Shown here: positions 1 to 7,105 of the stretch, one piece after another
Numbering within the stretch: the first letter of the stretch is position 1
Layout: each line of letters begins with the position of its first letter
From: an uncultured Anaerovibrio sp.
GTDB taxonomy: Bacteria > Bacillota > Negativicutes > Selenomonadales > Selenomonadaceae
Assembly (NCBI GenBank): GCA_934203205.1
Contig: CAKPYV010000043.1
Location: forward strand, 1-20,170
Direction of reading: 5' to 3'
Length of the DNA: 20,170 nt
Translations under genes and position numbers: made by a program
Notes under the pieces: model-generated
Told to the model about the DNA's origin: nothing
The model's input: only the letters and a program-made list of their open reading frames with translations
Database searches by the model: none

Positions 1-336
1 AGCTAGGAGCGAGAGCGGGTTTTCGTGGGTACTATCTCTGATGTGGCTATTAAGTACAGTAAAGGCAGAATGATTCGACAACAGCCGGAGGGGCATGACA
101 CTTTTGCGTCGGGAGACTCCTGCTTTTGCGCAGCAAAAGTGGCCCCGGTGGCACTCTCTATCATTACGGTCTATGTGAATTAGCTCAGCGACAAGCGGTA
201 TTTGTGCGTAAGGATAAACCACCAGATAGGGCCATTAAGTCGGACAGAGCAAAAGTCGTTATGACCGCAGGCTGTATTTCGAGAACCTTTGACATTCCAA
301 ATTATATTTACATCCCTATGGGGTGATAGCCAACTC
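1..336. other. Unassigned stretch, possible structured RNA or element remnant
   Basis: No reading frame here resembles a protein I recognise. The longest frames (TTG start at 126 to a stop at 326 on +, and a frame open leftward to the window edge from about 230 on -) have an unconvincing composition. Complementarity is visible: the arm at 99-107 (CACTTTTGC) matches 133-141 (GCAAAAGTG) over 9 bases, a second copy of CTTTTGC at 123-129 also fits 133-139 as a tight hairpin with a GCA loop, and another GCAAAAG lies at 249-255. A 6-bp hairpin with a TAT loop sits at 311-325. It could be a noncoding RNA, the 3' part of an IS200/IS605-like or group II intron remnant, or simply decayed DNA. The left part is cut by the window edge. 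Direction is unknown. Confidence 0.3.
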
Positions 337-387
337 GGCAAATCAGAATTTTCCTATATCTCCTTGATTTGAATCCTGCAATTTGCC
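337..387. repeat. Imperfect inverted repeat upstream of mntA
   Basis: GGCAAAT at 337-343 is perfectly complementary to ATTTGCC at 381-387. Pairing continues inward between 344-350 (CAGAATT) and 372-378 (AATCCTG) after a two-base bulge at 379-380 and with one A-C mismatch. The right arm overlaps the -10 region of the candidate mntA promoter. This could be an operator for the toxin-antitoxin genes, a hairpin ending the unassigned upstream region, or chance. Confidence 0.35.
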
Positions 388-392
388 ATAGT
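364..392 (+). promoter_or_regulatory. Candidate promoter for mntA-hepT
   Basis: TTGATT at 364-369 and CATAGT at 387-392 are separated by 17 bases. Each matches the sigma-70-type consensus hexamer at four of six positions. A start near 399 would leave only a very short leader before the ribosome binding site at 400-404. The match is weak and rests on position and spacing more than on sequence. Confidence 0.28.
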
Positions 393-411
393 AGAGAAAA
401 GGAGTGGTGGG

Positions 412-714
412 ATGGGAGCTACAGAATACAATCTTCCTCAACGGGTATTAGAGGATATTACGATCTTTGCCCAAAAATATAATGTAGATAAGATAATTCT
501 ATTTGGCTCACGAGCTAAGGGAACTCATAGAGAACGCAGTGATATTGATATAGCGGTTTTAGGCGGGGATTTTGACGGATTTTATTGGGATATTAAGGAA
601 AATGCCTGGACATTATTAATGTTTGATATTATTGATTTGTCTGAAAGAATTTCAGATGAGTTGCAGGCGGAAATTGAAAAATACGGAGTAACAATCTATG
701 AAAAAGCTAGATAA
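412..714 (+). CDS. mntA: MntA-like minimal nucleotidyltransferase (antitoxin)
   Basis: This is a 100-residue stand-alone polymerase-beta-type nucleotidyltransferase. The signature GSX10DXD is intact: G32-S33, then ten residues, then D44-I-D46. A further acidic pair, D72 and D75 in FDIIDL, could supply the third carboxylate for metal binding. In characterised MntA/HepT pairs, the MntA enzyme transfers AMP groups to a tyrosine of HepT and so neutralises it. The ATG follows AAAGGAG at 398-404 with normal spacing. The stop codon lies inside the next gene (17-base overlap), implying translational coupling. No extra domain is present. The family is clear. The antitoxin role is inferred from the family and the pairing with the downstream gene. 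Confidence 0.85.
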   Translation: MGATEYNLPQRVLEDITIFAQKYNVDKIILFGSRAKGTHRERSDIDIAVLGGDFDGFYWDIKENAWTLLMFDIIDLSERISDELQAEIEKYGVTIYEKAR

Positions 715-1090
715 CTTTGTTAGCTGTCTTGCTGTCTTGCAAAAAGCAGATTTTGATTTGGCAGGAAAAGATGAAATATATAGGACAGGGGTACTTGGTC
801 AGTTTAATTTAGTATTTGAATTGGCCTGGAAAACCTTGCAGGAAGTGTTACGCCTGCATGGTGCAGAGGTTTCGGATTTACCTCGTGAGGTGTTGCAGAA
901 GGGGTATCAATATGGCTTTGTGAATGATGAACAAATATGGCTATTGATGTTAAAAAAGCGTAACACATTGGTTCACATATATGACGAAAAAGAAGCGGAT
1001 GAAGTAATTGCCTTAATCAGAGGTAATTTTCTGCCAGCTATGGAGATACTAGTAGATACATTGAAGAAAAAATTGGCAGAGGTAATTTGA
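698..1090 (+). CDS. hepT: HepT-like protein, substrate-binding partner of nucleotidyltransferase
   Basis: A 130-residue, mostly helical protein of the HepT / HI0074 (nucleotidyltransferase substrate-binding) family. The RX4HXY motif is present as R88, H93 and Y95 in RNTLVHIYDE. In HepT toxins the R and H are the ribonuclease residues and the Y is the site of AMPylation. The segment FELAWKTLQEVL (residues 40-51) is typical of the HI0074 branch. The gene overlaps mntA by 17 bases and has GGAG (about 684-687) upstream of its ATG. Whether it is an active RNase toxin or only a binding subunit cannot be told from sequence. All three motif residues are intact, so activity is possible. The 3' side ends in an intergenic stretch with a terminator-like hairpin. 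Confidence 0.82.
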   Translation: MKKLDNFVSCLAVLQKADFDLAGKDEIYRTGVLGQFNLVFELAWKTLQEVLRLHGAEVSDLPREVLQKGYQYGFVNDEQIWLLMLKKRNTLVHIYDEKEADEVIALIRGNFLPAMEILVDTLKKKLAEVI

Positions 1091-1187
1091 CTGGCTACAA
1101 ATTAATATGGACAGAAAACGCTCTGGATATAGTAGGGAAGGTAATTCCACATATTATAGACGGAGTGTTTTATTATGCTGTTTTTTT

Positions 1188-1222
1188 TAGACAAATTATG
1201 GTAAAATATATCTTTGTAGAAT
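1188..1222 (+). promoter_or_regulatory. AT-rich stretch, weak candidate promoter upstream of smc
   Basis: After a run of eight T at 1181-1188 there is TTAGACA (1187-1193), then several TATAAT-like hexamers (TAAAAT 1202-1207, TATATC 1207-1212, TAGAAT 1217-1222). None combines with a -35 element at ideal spacing. The best pair is TTATGG at 1196-1201 with TAGAAT, 15 bases apart. If this is the smc promoter, the hairpin at 1251-1289 would lie in the leader. I rate this as weak. Confidence 0.2.
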
Positions 1223-1250
1223 GATTTTAATATCTATGAATTTTGGTTAT

Positions 1251-1289
1251 GATAAGAGAAAAAGCAGGATTATTTTCCTTATCTTTTTT
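1251..1289 (+). terminator. Intrinsic-terminator-like hairpin between hepT and smc
   Basis: GATAAG (1251-1256) plus GAAAA (1258-1262) pair with TTTTC (1273-1277) plus CTTATC (1278-1283), with a single bulged A at 1257 and a 10-base loop. Six T (1284-1289) follow directly. The stem is AT-rich, so terminator strength may be modest. It would end the mntA-hepT transcript or attenuate a transcript entering smc. It sits inside a further perfect 8-bp complementarity, 1234-1241 (CTATGAAT) with 1298-1305 (ATTCATAG). Confidence 0.55.
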
Positions 1290-1334
1290 AAGCAGTGATT
1301 CATAGTTGTAATATGTAGTGGGCTGGTGAATTTT

Positions 1335-4300
1335 TTGCAGTTAAAAAAACTGGAAGCCTATGGATTTAAGTCCTTTGCGGACAAGATAGAGGTTGATTTT
1401 GATAGAGGTATTACCGCTATTGTAGGGCCTAATGGCAGTGGCAAAAGCAATATTTCTGATGCCATTAAATGGGTGCTGGGAGAGCAAAATGTGCGGAATA
1501 TCCGAGGCGTCAAGGCAGAGGATATTATTTTTGCAGGCAGTGAAAGCCGGCGCTCTATGGGAGTAGCAGAGGTTTCCCTGTATTTTGATAATAATGATGG
1601 CACCCTGCCGGTGGATTTCAGGGAGGTAGTAGTCACCAGACGCCTTTTCCGGACAGGAGAAAGTGAATTTTATATAAACAAATCCCGCTGTCGACTGAAG
1701 GATATTGTTAATCTTTTTGCAGATTCCGGTATTGGCCATGATAGCATGGGGATTATCAGCCAGAATAAAATGGATGAAATCCTGAATGCCAGACCAGAGG
1801 AAAAAAGGCTCTTCTTTGAGGAGGCTGCTGGTATTAGCAAATATCGCAGCCGTAAAAAGGAAGCTATGCGGAAGCTGGAGGATACAGAAAACAATCTACA
1901 GCGTGTCCATGATATTCTGGGAGAGATTGAGAATCAGCTGGAGCCTCTGGCTGAGGGAGCCGCCAAGGCCAAGCGTTATCAAGAGCTGCAGGAGGAACAG
2001 GCAGACCTGCAATTAACGGGTTTGTATCAACATTATCAGCGTTTGCAGGCTCGCCGGGGAGAATTTGACCAACAGCTGCAGGAGAAAAAGGATCAAGAGC
2101 TGGCAGCCAATACAGCCAAGCAGTTAATAGAAAGCCGTAGTTCTCAGCTGGATGGGGAATTGCTTAATCTGGAGAAAAATCTGGAACAGCTGGCTCAGAA
2201 GCGTCAGGAAATTCACAACAGTCTGGAGGAAGCAGATAGCCGCATTAAGGTTCTGGAGGAGCGTCGCCGTCAGGGCAAGGCCAACAGACAAAGACATCAA
2301 CAGCAGATACGTCAACAGCAGGCTGCTATGTCTGAGGCTGGAGAAGGTGTGGCAGGCTTGGAGCAGGCAGAAAAATCTGCCCAAAGCAAGAAGCAGGCTG
2401 TGGAGCAGGAGATTGTTGTTAAGAGGCAAAGAGCTAAAGAATTGCGCCAATCCTTGACAGAGCTTCGCCAGCAGGGCCAGGGCTTAAATCAGCAAAAGCA
2501 AAAAATCCAAGCTGTTATTCAATCAGCTGAGGGGCGTGTGCAGGTGCTGGAACGGCTGCAAAGCTCCTATGAGGGCTTTGGCCGAGCTGTAAAGGCTGTG
2601 TTGAAAACCCAACAGCCTTGGAAAGCAGGTATTTGTGGTGCAGTGGCAGAGCTTTTGGATGTACCGGGGAAATATGTATTGGCCATTGAAACAGCTCTAG
2701 GAGGCAGTCTGCAAAATATTGTTACTAAAGATACAGACACTGCCAAGGACGCAATTGCCATGCTTAAAGCAGATAAGCTGGGACGAGCTACTTTCCTGCC
2801 TTTGTCCTCTATTGTGGTGCGCCATAATAGAGAGCAGCTGCCAGATCAGGCTAAAGGAATTATGGGCTGGGCGCATCAGGTGGTGCAGGTAGATAATGCC
2901 TATAGCAAGGTGGCAGAGTTTTTGTTAGGCAGAACTCTGGTGGTAGATACCTTGGAAAATGCCTTGGCTTTGAACAAAAATATGGGACAGCGGTTGAGGA
3001 TTGTTACTCTGGAGGGCGAGCTGCTTAGCCCAGGAGGTGCTCTTACCGGTGGCAGTCAGCATCATAAGGAAAGCAGTTTCCTGAATCGTCGGGAGGAAAT
3101 AGCCCAGCTGCATCAGGAGCTAAAGGAAAAGCAAGGTCAGGGAGAGGCATTGGCATCCCAGCTGGCTCAGTTGCAGGAGCAATACGAAAAGCTGGATGAT
3201 GAGGCTGAGGAGCTATCCCAGAGCACCAGCCAGCTGGAAATGAATAAAACCGTTCTGGAACAGCAGGCTATTCGAGCCAGAGAGCAGATTCTCCTGCGCC
3301 AGAAAGAGATACAGCGCTGTCAGGCTGCTATTGACAGTCAGACAAAAGAGCTGGCAGTTATGGAGCAGGAGCTGTCAGACAGTATGGCGGAAATTGCTGA
3401 GCTGATGGAGGTTTGTCAGCGCCAGCAAAAAGTCTATGCCAAGGCGGATGAGGAGCACCGGAGTGTTTATCAGCAGCGTCTGAGCCGTATGGCTGAAAAA
3501 AAGAATAATGATAAGGAAAGTCGAGAGGCTGGCAGTCGGCTGCAGGCTATTCAGAATCAGCTGCATCAGCTGGAGCTGGATGCTTCAAAGATTGATTATG
3601 AGCTGGAGCAGAGTCAGGACAAAATGCTGTCAGAATACGGTTTGATACCGGAACGGGCAGCAGAGAAGGTTCAGGACTTGGCACCTGGGGAGTTGAAAAA
3701 ATCTCTGGCGGCTTTGGATAGAGAGTTGAAGCAGTTGGGGCCGGTGAATCCTAATGCCCCTCAGGAATATGAGGAGCTGCAGAAGCGACACAGCTTTTTG
3801 GCAGGTAATGCAGAGGATTTGGAAAAGGCCAAGGCAGATTTGCTCCAGCTGATTGAACAGATGGAGCAGGTTATGAGCAAGCAATTTGGTGATGCCTTTG
3901 TGAAGATTAACGAATACTTTGGTGAAATTTTTGTGAAGCTCTTTGGCGGCGGTCAGGCTGGGATTCAGCTAACAGACAAGGAAAACCTGCTGGAAGCAGG
4001 GGTAAATATTTTTGTCACTGTACCGGGAAAGAAAATGCAGAATCTTTCTGTACTATCTGGTGGAGAACGAGCCTTGACCGTAGTGGCCTTGCTGTTTTCC
4101 TTCCTAAAGTATCGCCCCGCACCTTTCTCTGTTCTGGACGAGATAGATGCTCCTTTGGATGAGGCTAATATAGGCCGTTTTGGCAAATTTATCCGGGAGT
4201 ATGCGGAAAAGACTCAGTTTATCATGGTTACCCATCGCAAGGGAACTATGGAGGTGGCGGACACCATGTACGGAGTGACTATTGAGGATGCAGGAGTATC

Positions 4301-4346
4301 AAAGATACTTTCCGTAAAGCTGGAGGATTATCAGCAAGAAAATTAA
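1335..4346 (+). CDS. smc: Chromosome segregation ATPase Smc
   Basis: Smc dimerises and, with ScpA/ScpB, organises and segregates the chromosome by loop extrusion. From the TTG at 1335 the protein has 1003 residues. The Walker A motif GPNGSGKS is at 31-38 (K37), a first coiled-coil arm runs roughly 170-410, the hinge is about 412-574 (ending GGALTGGS), a second arm follows, the ABC signature LSGGER is at 907-912, Walker B is D935-E936 and the switch His is H967. I prefer TTG 1335 because GGTGA at 1325-1329 sits five bases upstream and the Walker lysine then falls at 37, as in B. subtilis Smc. An in-frame GTG at 1326 would add three residues. The protein is markedly shorter than the usual ~1180 residues, with both arms reduced. 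ftsY follows after 31 bases, a familiar pairing in Firmicutes. Confidence 0.97.
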   Translation: MQLKKLEAYGFKSFADKIEVDFDRGITAIVGPNGSGKSNISDAIKWVLGEQNVRNIRGVKAEDIIFAGSESRRSMGVAEVSLYFDNNDGTLPVDFREVVVTRRLFRTGESEFYINKSRCRLKDIVNLFADSGIGHDSMGIISQNKMDEILNARPEEKRLFFEEAAGISKYRSRKKEAMRKLEDTENNLQRVHDILGEIENQLEPLAEGAAKAKRYQELQEEQADLQLTGLYQHYQRLQARRGEFDQQLQEKKDQELAANTAKQLIESRSSQLDGELLNLEKNLEQLAQKRQEIHNSLEEADSRIKVLEERRRQGKANRQRHQQQIRQQQAAMSEAGEGVAGLEQAEKSAQSKKQAVEQEIVVKRQRAKELRQSLTELRQQGQGLNQQKQKIQAVIQSAEGRVQVLERLQSSYEGFGRAVKAVLKTQQPWKAGICGAVAELLDVPGKYVLAIETALGGSLQNIVTKDTDTAKDAIAMLKADKLGRATFLPLSSIVVRHNREQLPDQAKGIMGWAHQVVQVDNAYSKVAEFLLGRTLVVDTLENALALNKNMGQRLRIVTLEGELLSPGGALTGGSQHHKESSFLNRREEIAQLHQELKEKQGQGEALASQLAQLQEQYEKLDDEAEELSQSTSQLEMNKTVLEQQAIRAREQILLRQKEIQRCQAAIDSQTKELAVMEQELSDSMAEIAELMEVCQRQQKVYAKADEEHRSVYQQRLSRMAEKKNNDKESREAGSRLQAIQNQLHQLELDASKIDYELEQSQDKMLSEYGLIPERAAEKVQDLAPGELKKSLAALDRELKQLGPVNPNAPQEYEELQKRHSFLAGNAEDLEKAKADLLQLIEQMEQVMSKQFGDAFVKINEYFGEIFVKLFGGGQAGIQLTDKENLLEAGVNIFVTVPGKKMQNLSVLSGGERALTVVALLFSFLKYRPAPFSVLDEIDAPLDEANIGRFGKFIREYAEKTQFIMVTHRKGTMEVADTMYGVTIEDAGVSKILSVKLEDYQQEN

Positions 4347-4377
4347 TATAATAATCATATATAGGAGGATTTTATAG

Positions 4378-5298
4378 ATGGGATTTTTTGATAAATTAAA
4401 AAAGGGTTTAAGCAAAACCAGAGAAAATATTACCAACAAGATTGAAAAGCTGATTATTGGCTATGCAGATATTGATGATGATTTGCTGGATGAGCTGGAG
4501 GAAATCCTGATTATGGCTGATGTAGGTGTTAACACCACAGACAAGCTGATGGAAGCTGTTCGCAAGGGTATTAAGAAAAAGGAGATTAATACGCCAGAAG
4601 ACTTGAAGCCATTCCTGCAGGCTAGAATTAGCGAAATTTTGACTACTGGCTCTGATGAAACCAAGGTGGCGGAAAATGGGCCTACTGTTATTCTGGTTAT
4701 TGGTGTTAATGGGGTAGGCAAAACTACTACTATTGGCAAGCTGGCTTCTTATTATCAGGGACAGGGAAAATCCGTTATGCTGGCAGCTGCAGATACCTTT
4801 AGGGCTGCTGCTATTGACCAGCTGCAGGTGTGGGGTGAGCGTACCGGCACCAAGGTTATTGCCCATGAGGAGGGCTCAGATCCAGCTGCCGTAGCCTTTG
4901 ATGCGGTAAAGGCTGCCAAGGCTAGAAATATTGATGTACTGTTGATTGACACAGCAGGACGGTTGCAGACCAAGGCAAATCTCATGGAGGAGCTAAAGAA
5001 AATCAATCGAGTTATTCAGCGGGAGATTCCAGAGGCACCTCATGAGACATTGTTGGTGCTGGATGCTACCACTGGTCAGAATGCCATTAGTCAGGCCAAT
5101 ATCTTTACCAAGGCTGCGCCTATTACCGGTGTAGTGCTTACCAAGCTGGATGGTACGGCTAAGGGTGGCGTGGTTATTGGCATCAAGGCAGAGCTTTCCA
5201 TGCCAGTGAAATGGATTGGCGTTGGTGAGGGTGTAGAGGATTTGCGTCCTTTCGTAGCAGAGGATTTTGCCAAGGCCTTGTTTGTTAAAGGGGAGTAA
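4378..5298 (+). CDS. ftsY: Signal recognition particle receptor FtsY
   Basis: FtsY is the GTPase receptor that docks ribosome-SRP-nascent chain complexes at the membrane for co-translational insertion of membrane proteins. The 306-residue protein has an N-domain helical bundle (about residues 1-95) and a G domain. G1 GVNGVGKTTT starts at 109 (K115), DTFRAAA is at 139, DTAGR at 191 and TKLDGTAKGG starts at 255, ending in the GVGE closing loop. There is no long acidic A domain, as in other short Firmicutes FtsY proteins, so membrane contact probably relies on the basic, amphipathic N terminus (FFDKLKKGLSKTRENI). AGGAGG lies 9 bases before the ATG. The gene is the second of a pair with smc and is followed after only 35 bases by cbiD on the same strand with no visible terminator. 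Confidence 0.97.
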   Translation: MGFFDKLKKGLSKTRENITNKIEKLIIGYADIDDDLLDELEEILIMADVGVNTTDKLMEAVRKGIKKKEINTPEDLKPFLQARISEILTTGSDETKVAENGPTVILVIGVNGVGKTTTIGKLASYYQGQGKSVMLAAADTFRAAAIDQLQVWGERTGTKVIAHEEGSDPAAVAFDAVKAAKARNIDVLLIDTAGRLQTKANLMEELKKINRVIQREIPEAPHETLLVLDATTGQNAISQANIFTKAAPITGVVLTKLDGTAKGGVVIGIKAELSMPVKWIGVGEGVEDLRPFVAEDFAKALFVKGE

Positions 5299-5333
5299 AA
5301 TATTCCCTGATTGAGGAAAGGCAGGTAGTAAAT

Positions 5334-6470
5334 ATGGCAAAGCAGCTAAAGGGGGGCTATACAACAGGAGCCTGTCTAGCGGCAGGGGCCAAGGCCGGAG
5401 CCATGATTATGCAGGGAGAGGATCCCGGAGATATAGTGGATATTGTAGCTCTGGACGGTACTCCTTTGCAGATTCCTATAGCCTCAGTGGAGCTGTTGGC
5501 TCACGGGGTAAAGGTTGAAATTATTAAGGATGCAGGGGATGATCCGGATATTACCAACGGCACCTCTGTATTTATTACCTTTAGCTTTTTGACTCAGGAA
5601 CAGTTGCAGCCGGTTTACGGTCAAAGCATTCTCTACAAGCAGATTCTTTTTGAGGCGGGGCAGGGCATTGGTCATGCTACCAAGCCGGGACTAAGTCTGG
5701 CTGTAGGAGAACCGGCTATAAATCCGGGGCCAAGACAGTTGGTTTACAATAGTATCAAGGATATTATTGGTGATAAGGCCTGTTTGGTGCGGGTGGACAT
5801 TCCAGCAGGCACAGAGCTGGCCACCAAAACCCTGAATCCTGTCCTGGGAATTGAAGGAGGCATTTCCGTTATTGGCACCACAGGGGTTTTGCGCCCTATG
5901 TCGGAGGAGGCCTTTAAAAACTCTCTAGTGCCACAAATAGAGGTGGCTAAGGCAGCAGGCTTTACAACGCAGATTTTTGTGCCAGGGAAGATTGGGGAAA
6001 GAATTGCCACTAGCTGGGGACTGCCTACAGAGGCGATGGTGCAAACCAGTAATTTTATTGGCTTTATGCTGGAAGCTGGAGCAGACCATGGTTTGGAGCG
6101 GATTTTGCTTTTTGGCCACATTGGCAAATTGGCCAAGGTGGCAGCGGGGGTGTTTCATACTCATAATCGGGTGGGGGATGCCCGTTTGGAGGTTTTGGCG
6201 GCCTATAGTGCTGCTCAGGGTATGCCGGCAGAGGGCGTACAGCGGATTTTGCAGGCCGTTACCACCGAGGAGGCATTGCCAGTTATTGAGGAATACGGTT
6301 TGCAGTCTGTTTATCAGGTAATTGCAGCCAGGGCCAGCTATCGGGCGGAACGGCTGCTTTTTAACCGATTGCAGGTTGGTACTGTTCTAGTAACCTTACA
6401 GGGAAAGCTTTTAGGCATGGATGAAAAGGCAAAAGAGATAGGCAGGGATTTTGGATGGCAGATAAAATAA
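5334..6470 (+). CDS. cbiD: Cobalt-precorrin-5B (C1)-methyltransferase CbiD
   Basis: CbiD transfers a methyl group from S-adenosylmethionine to C1 of cobalt-precorrin-5B, giving cobalt-precorrin-6A in the anaerobic cobalamin route. The 378-residue protein opens with the family hallmark GGYTTGACLAAGAKAGA near residues 7-23 and has the conserved GHIGKLAKVAAGVFHTHN segment in the C-terminal half, typical of CbiD. It is not related to the CbiE/F/H-type methyltransferases. A purine-rich GGAAAGGCAGG stretch precedes the ATG. It is the first cobalamin gene, 35 bases after ftsY. That gap has room for neither a cobalamin riboswitch nor a full promoter, so transcription probably comes through ftsY or from a promoter inside it. 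The 3' end overlaps cbiE by 16 bases. Confidence 0.95.
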   Translation: MAKQLKGGYTTGACLAAGAKAGAMIMQGEDPGDIVDIVALDGTPLQIPIASVELLAHGVKVEIIKDAGDDPDITNGTSVFITFSFLTQEQLQPVYGQSILYKQILFEAGQGIGHATKPGLSLAVGEPAINPGPRQLVYNSIKDIIGDKACLVRVDIPAGTELATKTLNPVLGIEGGISVIGTTGVLRPMSEEAFKNSLVPQIEVAKAAGFTTQIFVPGKIGERIATSWGLPTEAMVQTSNFIGFMLEAGADHGLERILLFGHIGKLAKVAAGVFHTHNRVGDARLEVLAAYSAAQGMPAEGVQRILQAVTTEEALPVIEEYGLQSVYQVIAARASYRAERLLFNRLQVGTVLVTLQGKLLGMDEKAKEIGRDFGWQIK

Positions 6471-7105
6471 TAAATCATAAAATAATTGTAGCAGGCATCG
6501 GGCCGGGGAATCCTGCTTATATGGTGCCAGAGGCTGTACAGGCCATTGAAAAGGCCCAGGTGCTGGTAGGAGGCAAAAGGGCTTTGGCTCAATTTGCAGC
6601 TTCTGAGGCGGGGAAGCAGAAAACTATGGCTATTGGAGGAGATATACCGGCAGTCATGGATTTTATTGGAGAAAATCTATCCCAGCAGGATGTGGTGGTG
6701 ATGGTATCTGGTGATCCGGGGTATTATTCCCTGCTGGATGCTTTGCGCCGCAGTTTTCCCCAGGAAGCAATCCAAGTAATTCCCGGTATCAGCTCTTTAC
6801 AGCTGGCCTTTGCCAGATTGGCTCTGCCTTGGCATGAGGCTGAGCTATTAAGCTTTCACGGCCGGGTGCCGGCAGAGGGCAAATTGACTTATAGCAAGGG
6901 CAGATTGCTGGGGATGCTGACAGATAGCAAATATAATTCTCATACCATATCGGAGCTGCTGATGGAAAGGGGCTGGCCGCCAGAGGCCAAACTGGCTATT
7001 TGCAGCAGATTGTCCTATGAGGATGAAGTCATTGTGAAAACTACCTTGGGACAGGCTGGAAATCTGCCTGTTCAGGGGAACTGTGTATTGGTGGTGATAG
7101 GATGA
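6455..7105 (+). CDS. cbiE: Cobalt-precorrin-7 (C5)-methyltransferase CbiE
   Basis: CbiE methylates C5 of the corrin ring using S-adenosylmethionine. The 216-residue protein carries the tetrapyrrole methylase fold signature GIGPGNP at residues 14-20, VSGDPGYYSLLDAL in the middle, and the PGISSLQLAFARL segment that is typical of the CbiE/CobL N-terminal half. In many aerobic organisms it is fused to the CbiT-like domain as CobL. Here the two are separate genes with a 4-base ATGA overlap at 7102-7105, so translational coupling is expected. The start overlaps the end of cbiD by 16 bases, with AGGCAGGG upstream. A short N-terminal extension of about eight residues precedes the first beta strand. 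Confidence 0.93.
   Translation: MADKIINHKIIVAGIGPGNPAYMVPEAVQAIEKAQVLVGGKRALAQFAASEAGKQKTMAIGGDIPAVMDFIGENLSQQDVVVMVSGDPGYYSLLDALRRSFPQEAIQVIPGISSLQLAFARLALPWHEAELLSFHGRVPAEGKLTYSKGRLLGMLTDSKYNSHTISELLMERGWPPEAKLAICSRLSYEDEVIVKTTLGQAGNLPVQGNCVLVVIG

Noticed and set aside
108..123. B12-box-like GTCGGGAGACTCCTGC that could suggest a cobalamin riboswitch
   Set aside because: Only part of the box matches. The other conserved riboswitch segments are missing, and it lies upstream of mntA rather than of cobalamin genes, with smc and ftsY in between.
178..200. tRNA-like TAGCTCAG stretch
   Set aside because: Resembles a tRNA D arm, but no anticodon arm or T-arm motif follows at the right distance, and no acceptor stem can be formed.
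126..326. Short open frame (66 codons, TTG start) in the unassigned region
   Set aside because: No ribosome binding site, no recognisable domain, unusual composition, and it overlaps the self-complementary hairpin arms. Better explained as noncoding.
1341..1739. 132-codon minus-strand open frame inside smc
   Set aside because: Covers the reverse complement of the conserved Smc head domain and has no independent signals. It is a shadow of the real gene.
4993..5364. 123-codon minus-strand open frame spanning the ftsY-cbiD junction
   Set aside because: Mostly antisense to the conserved G domain of FtsY, with no family resemblance and no promoter evidence.
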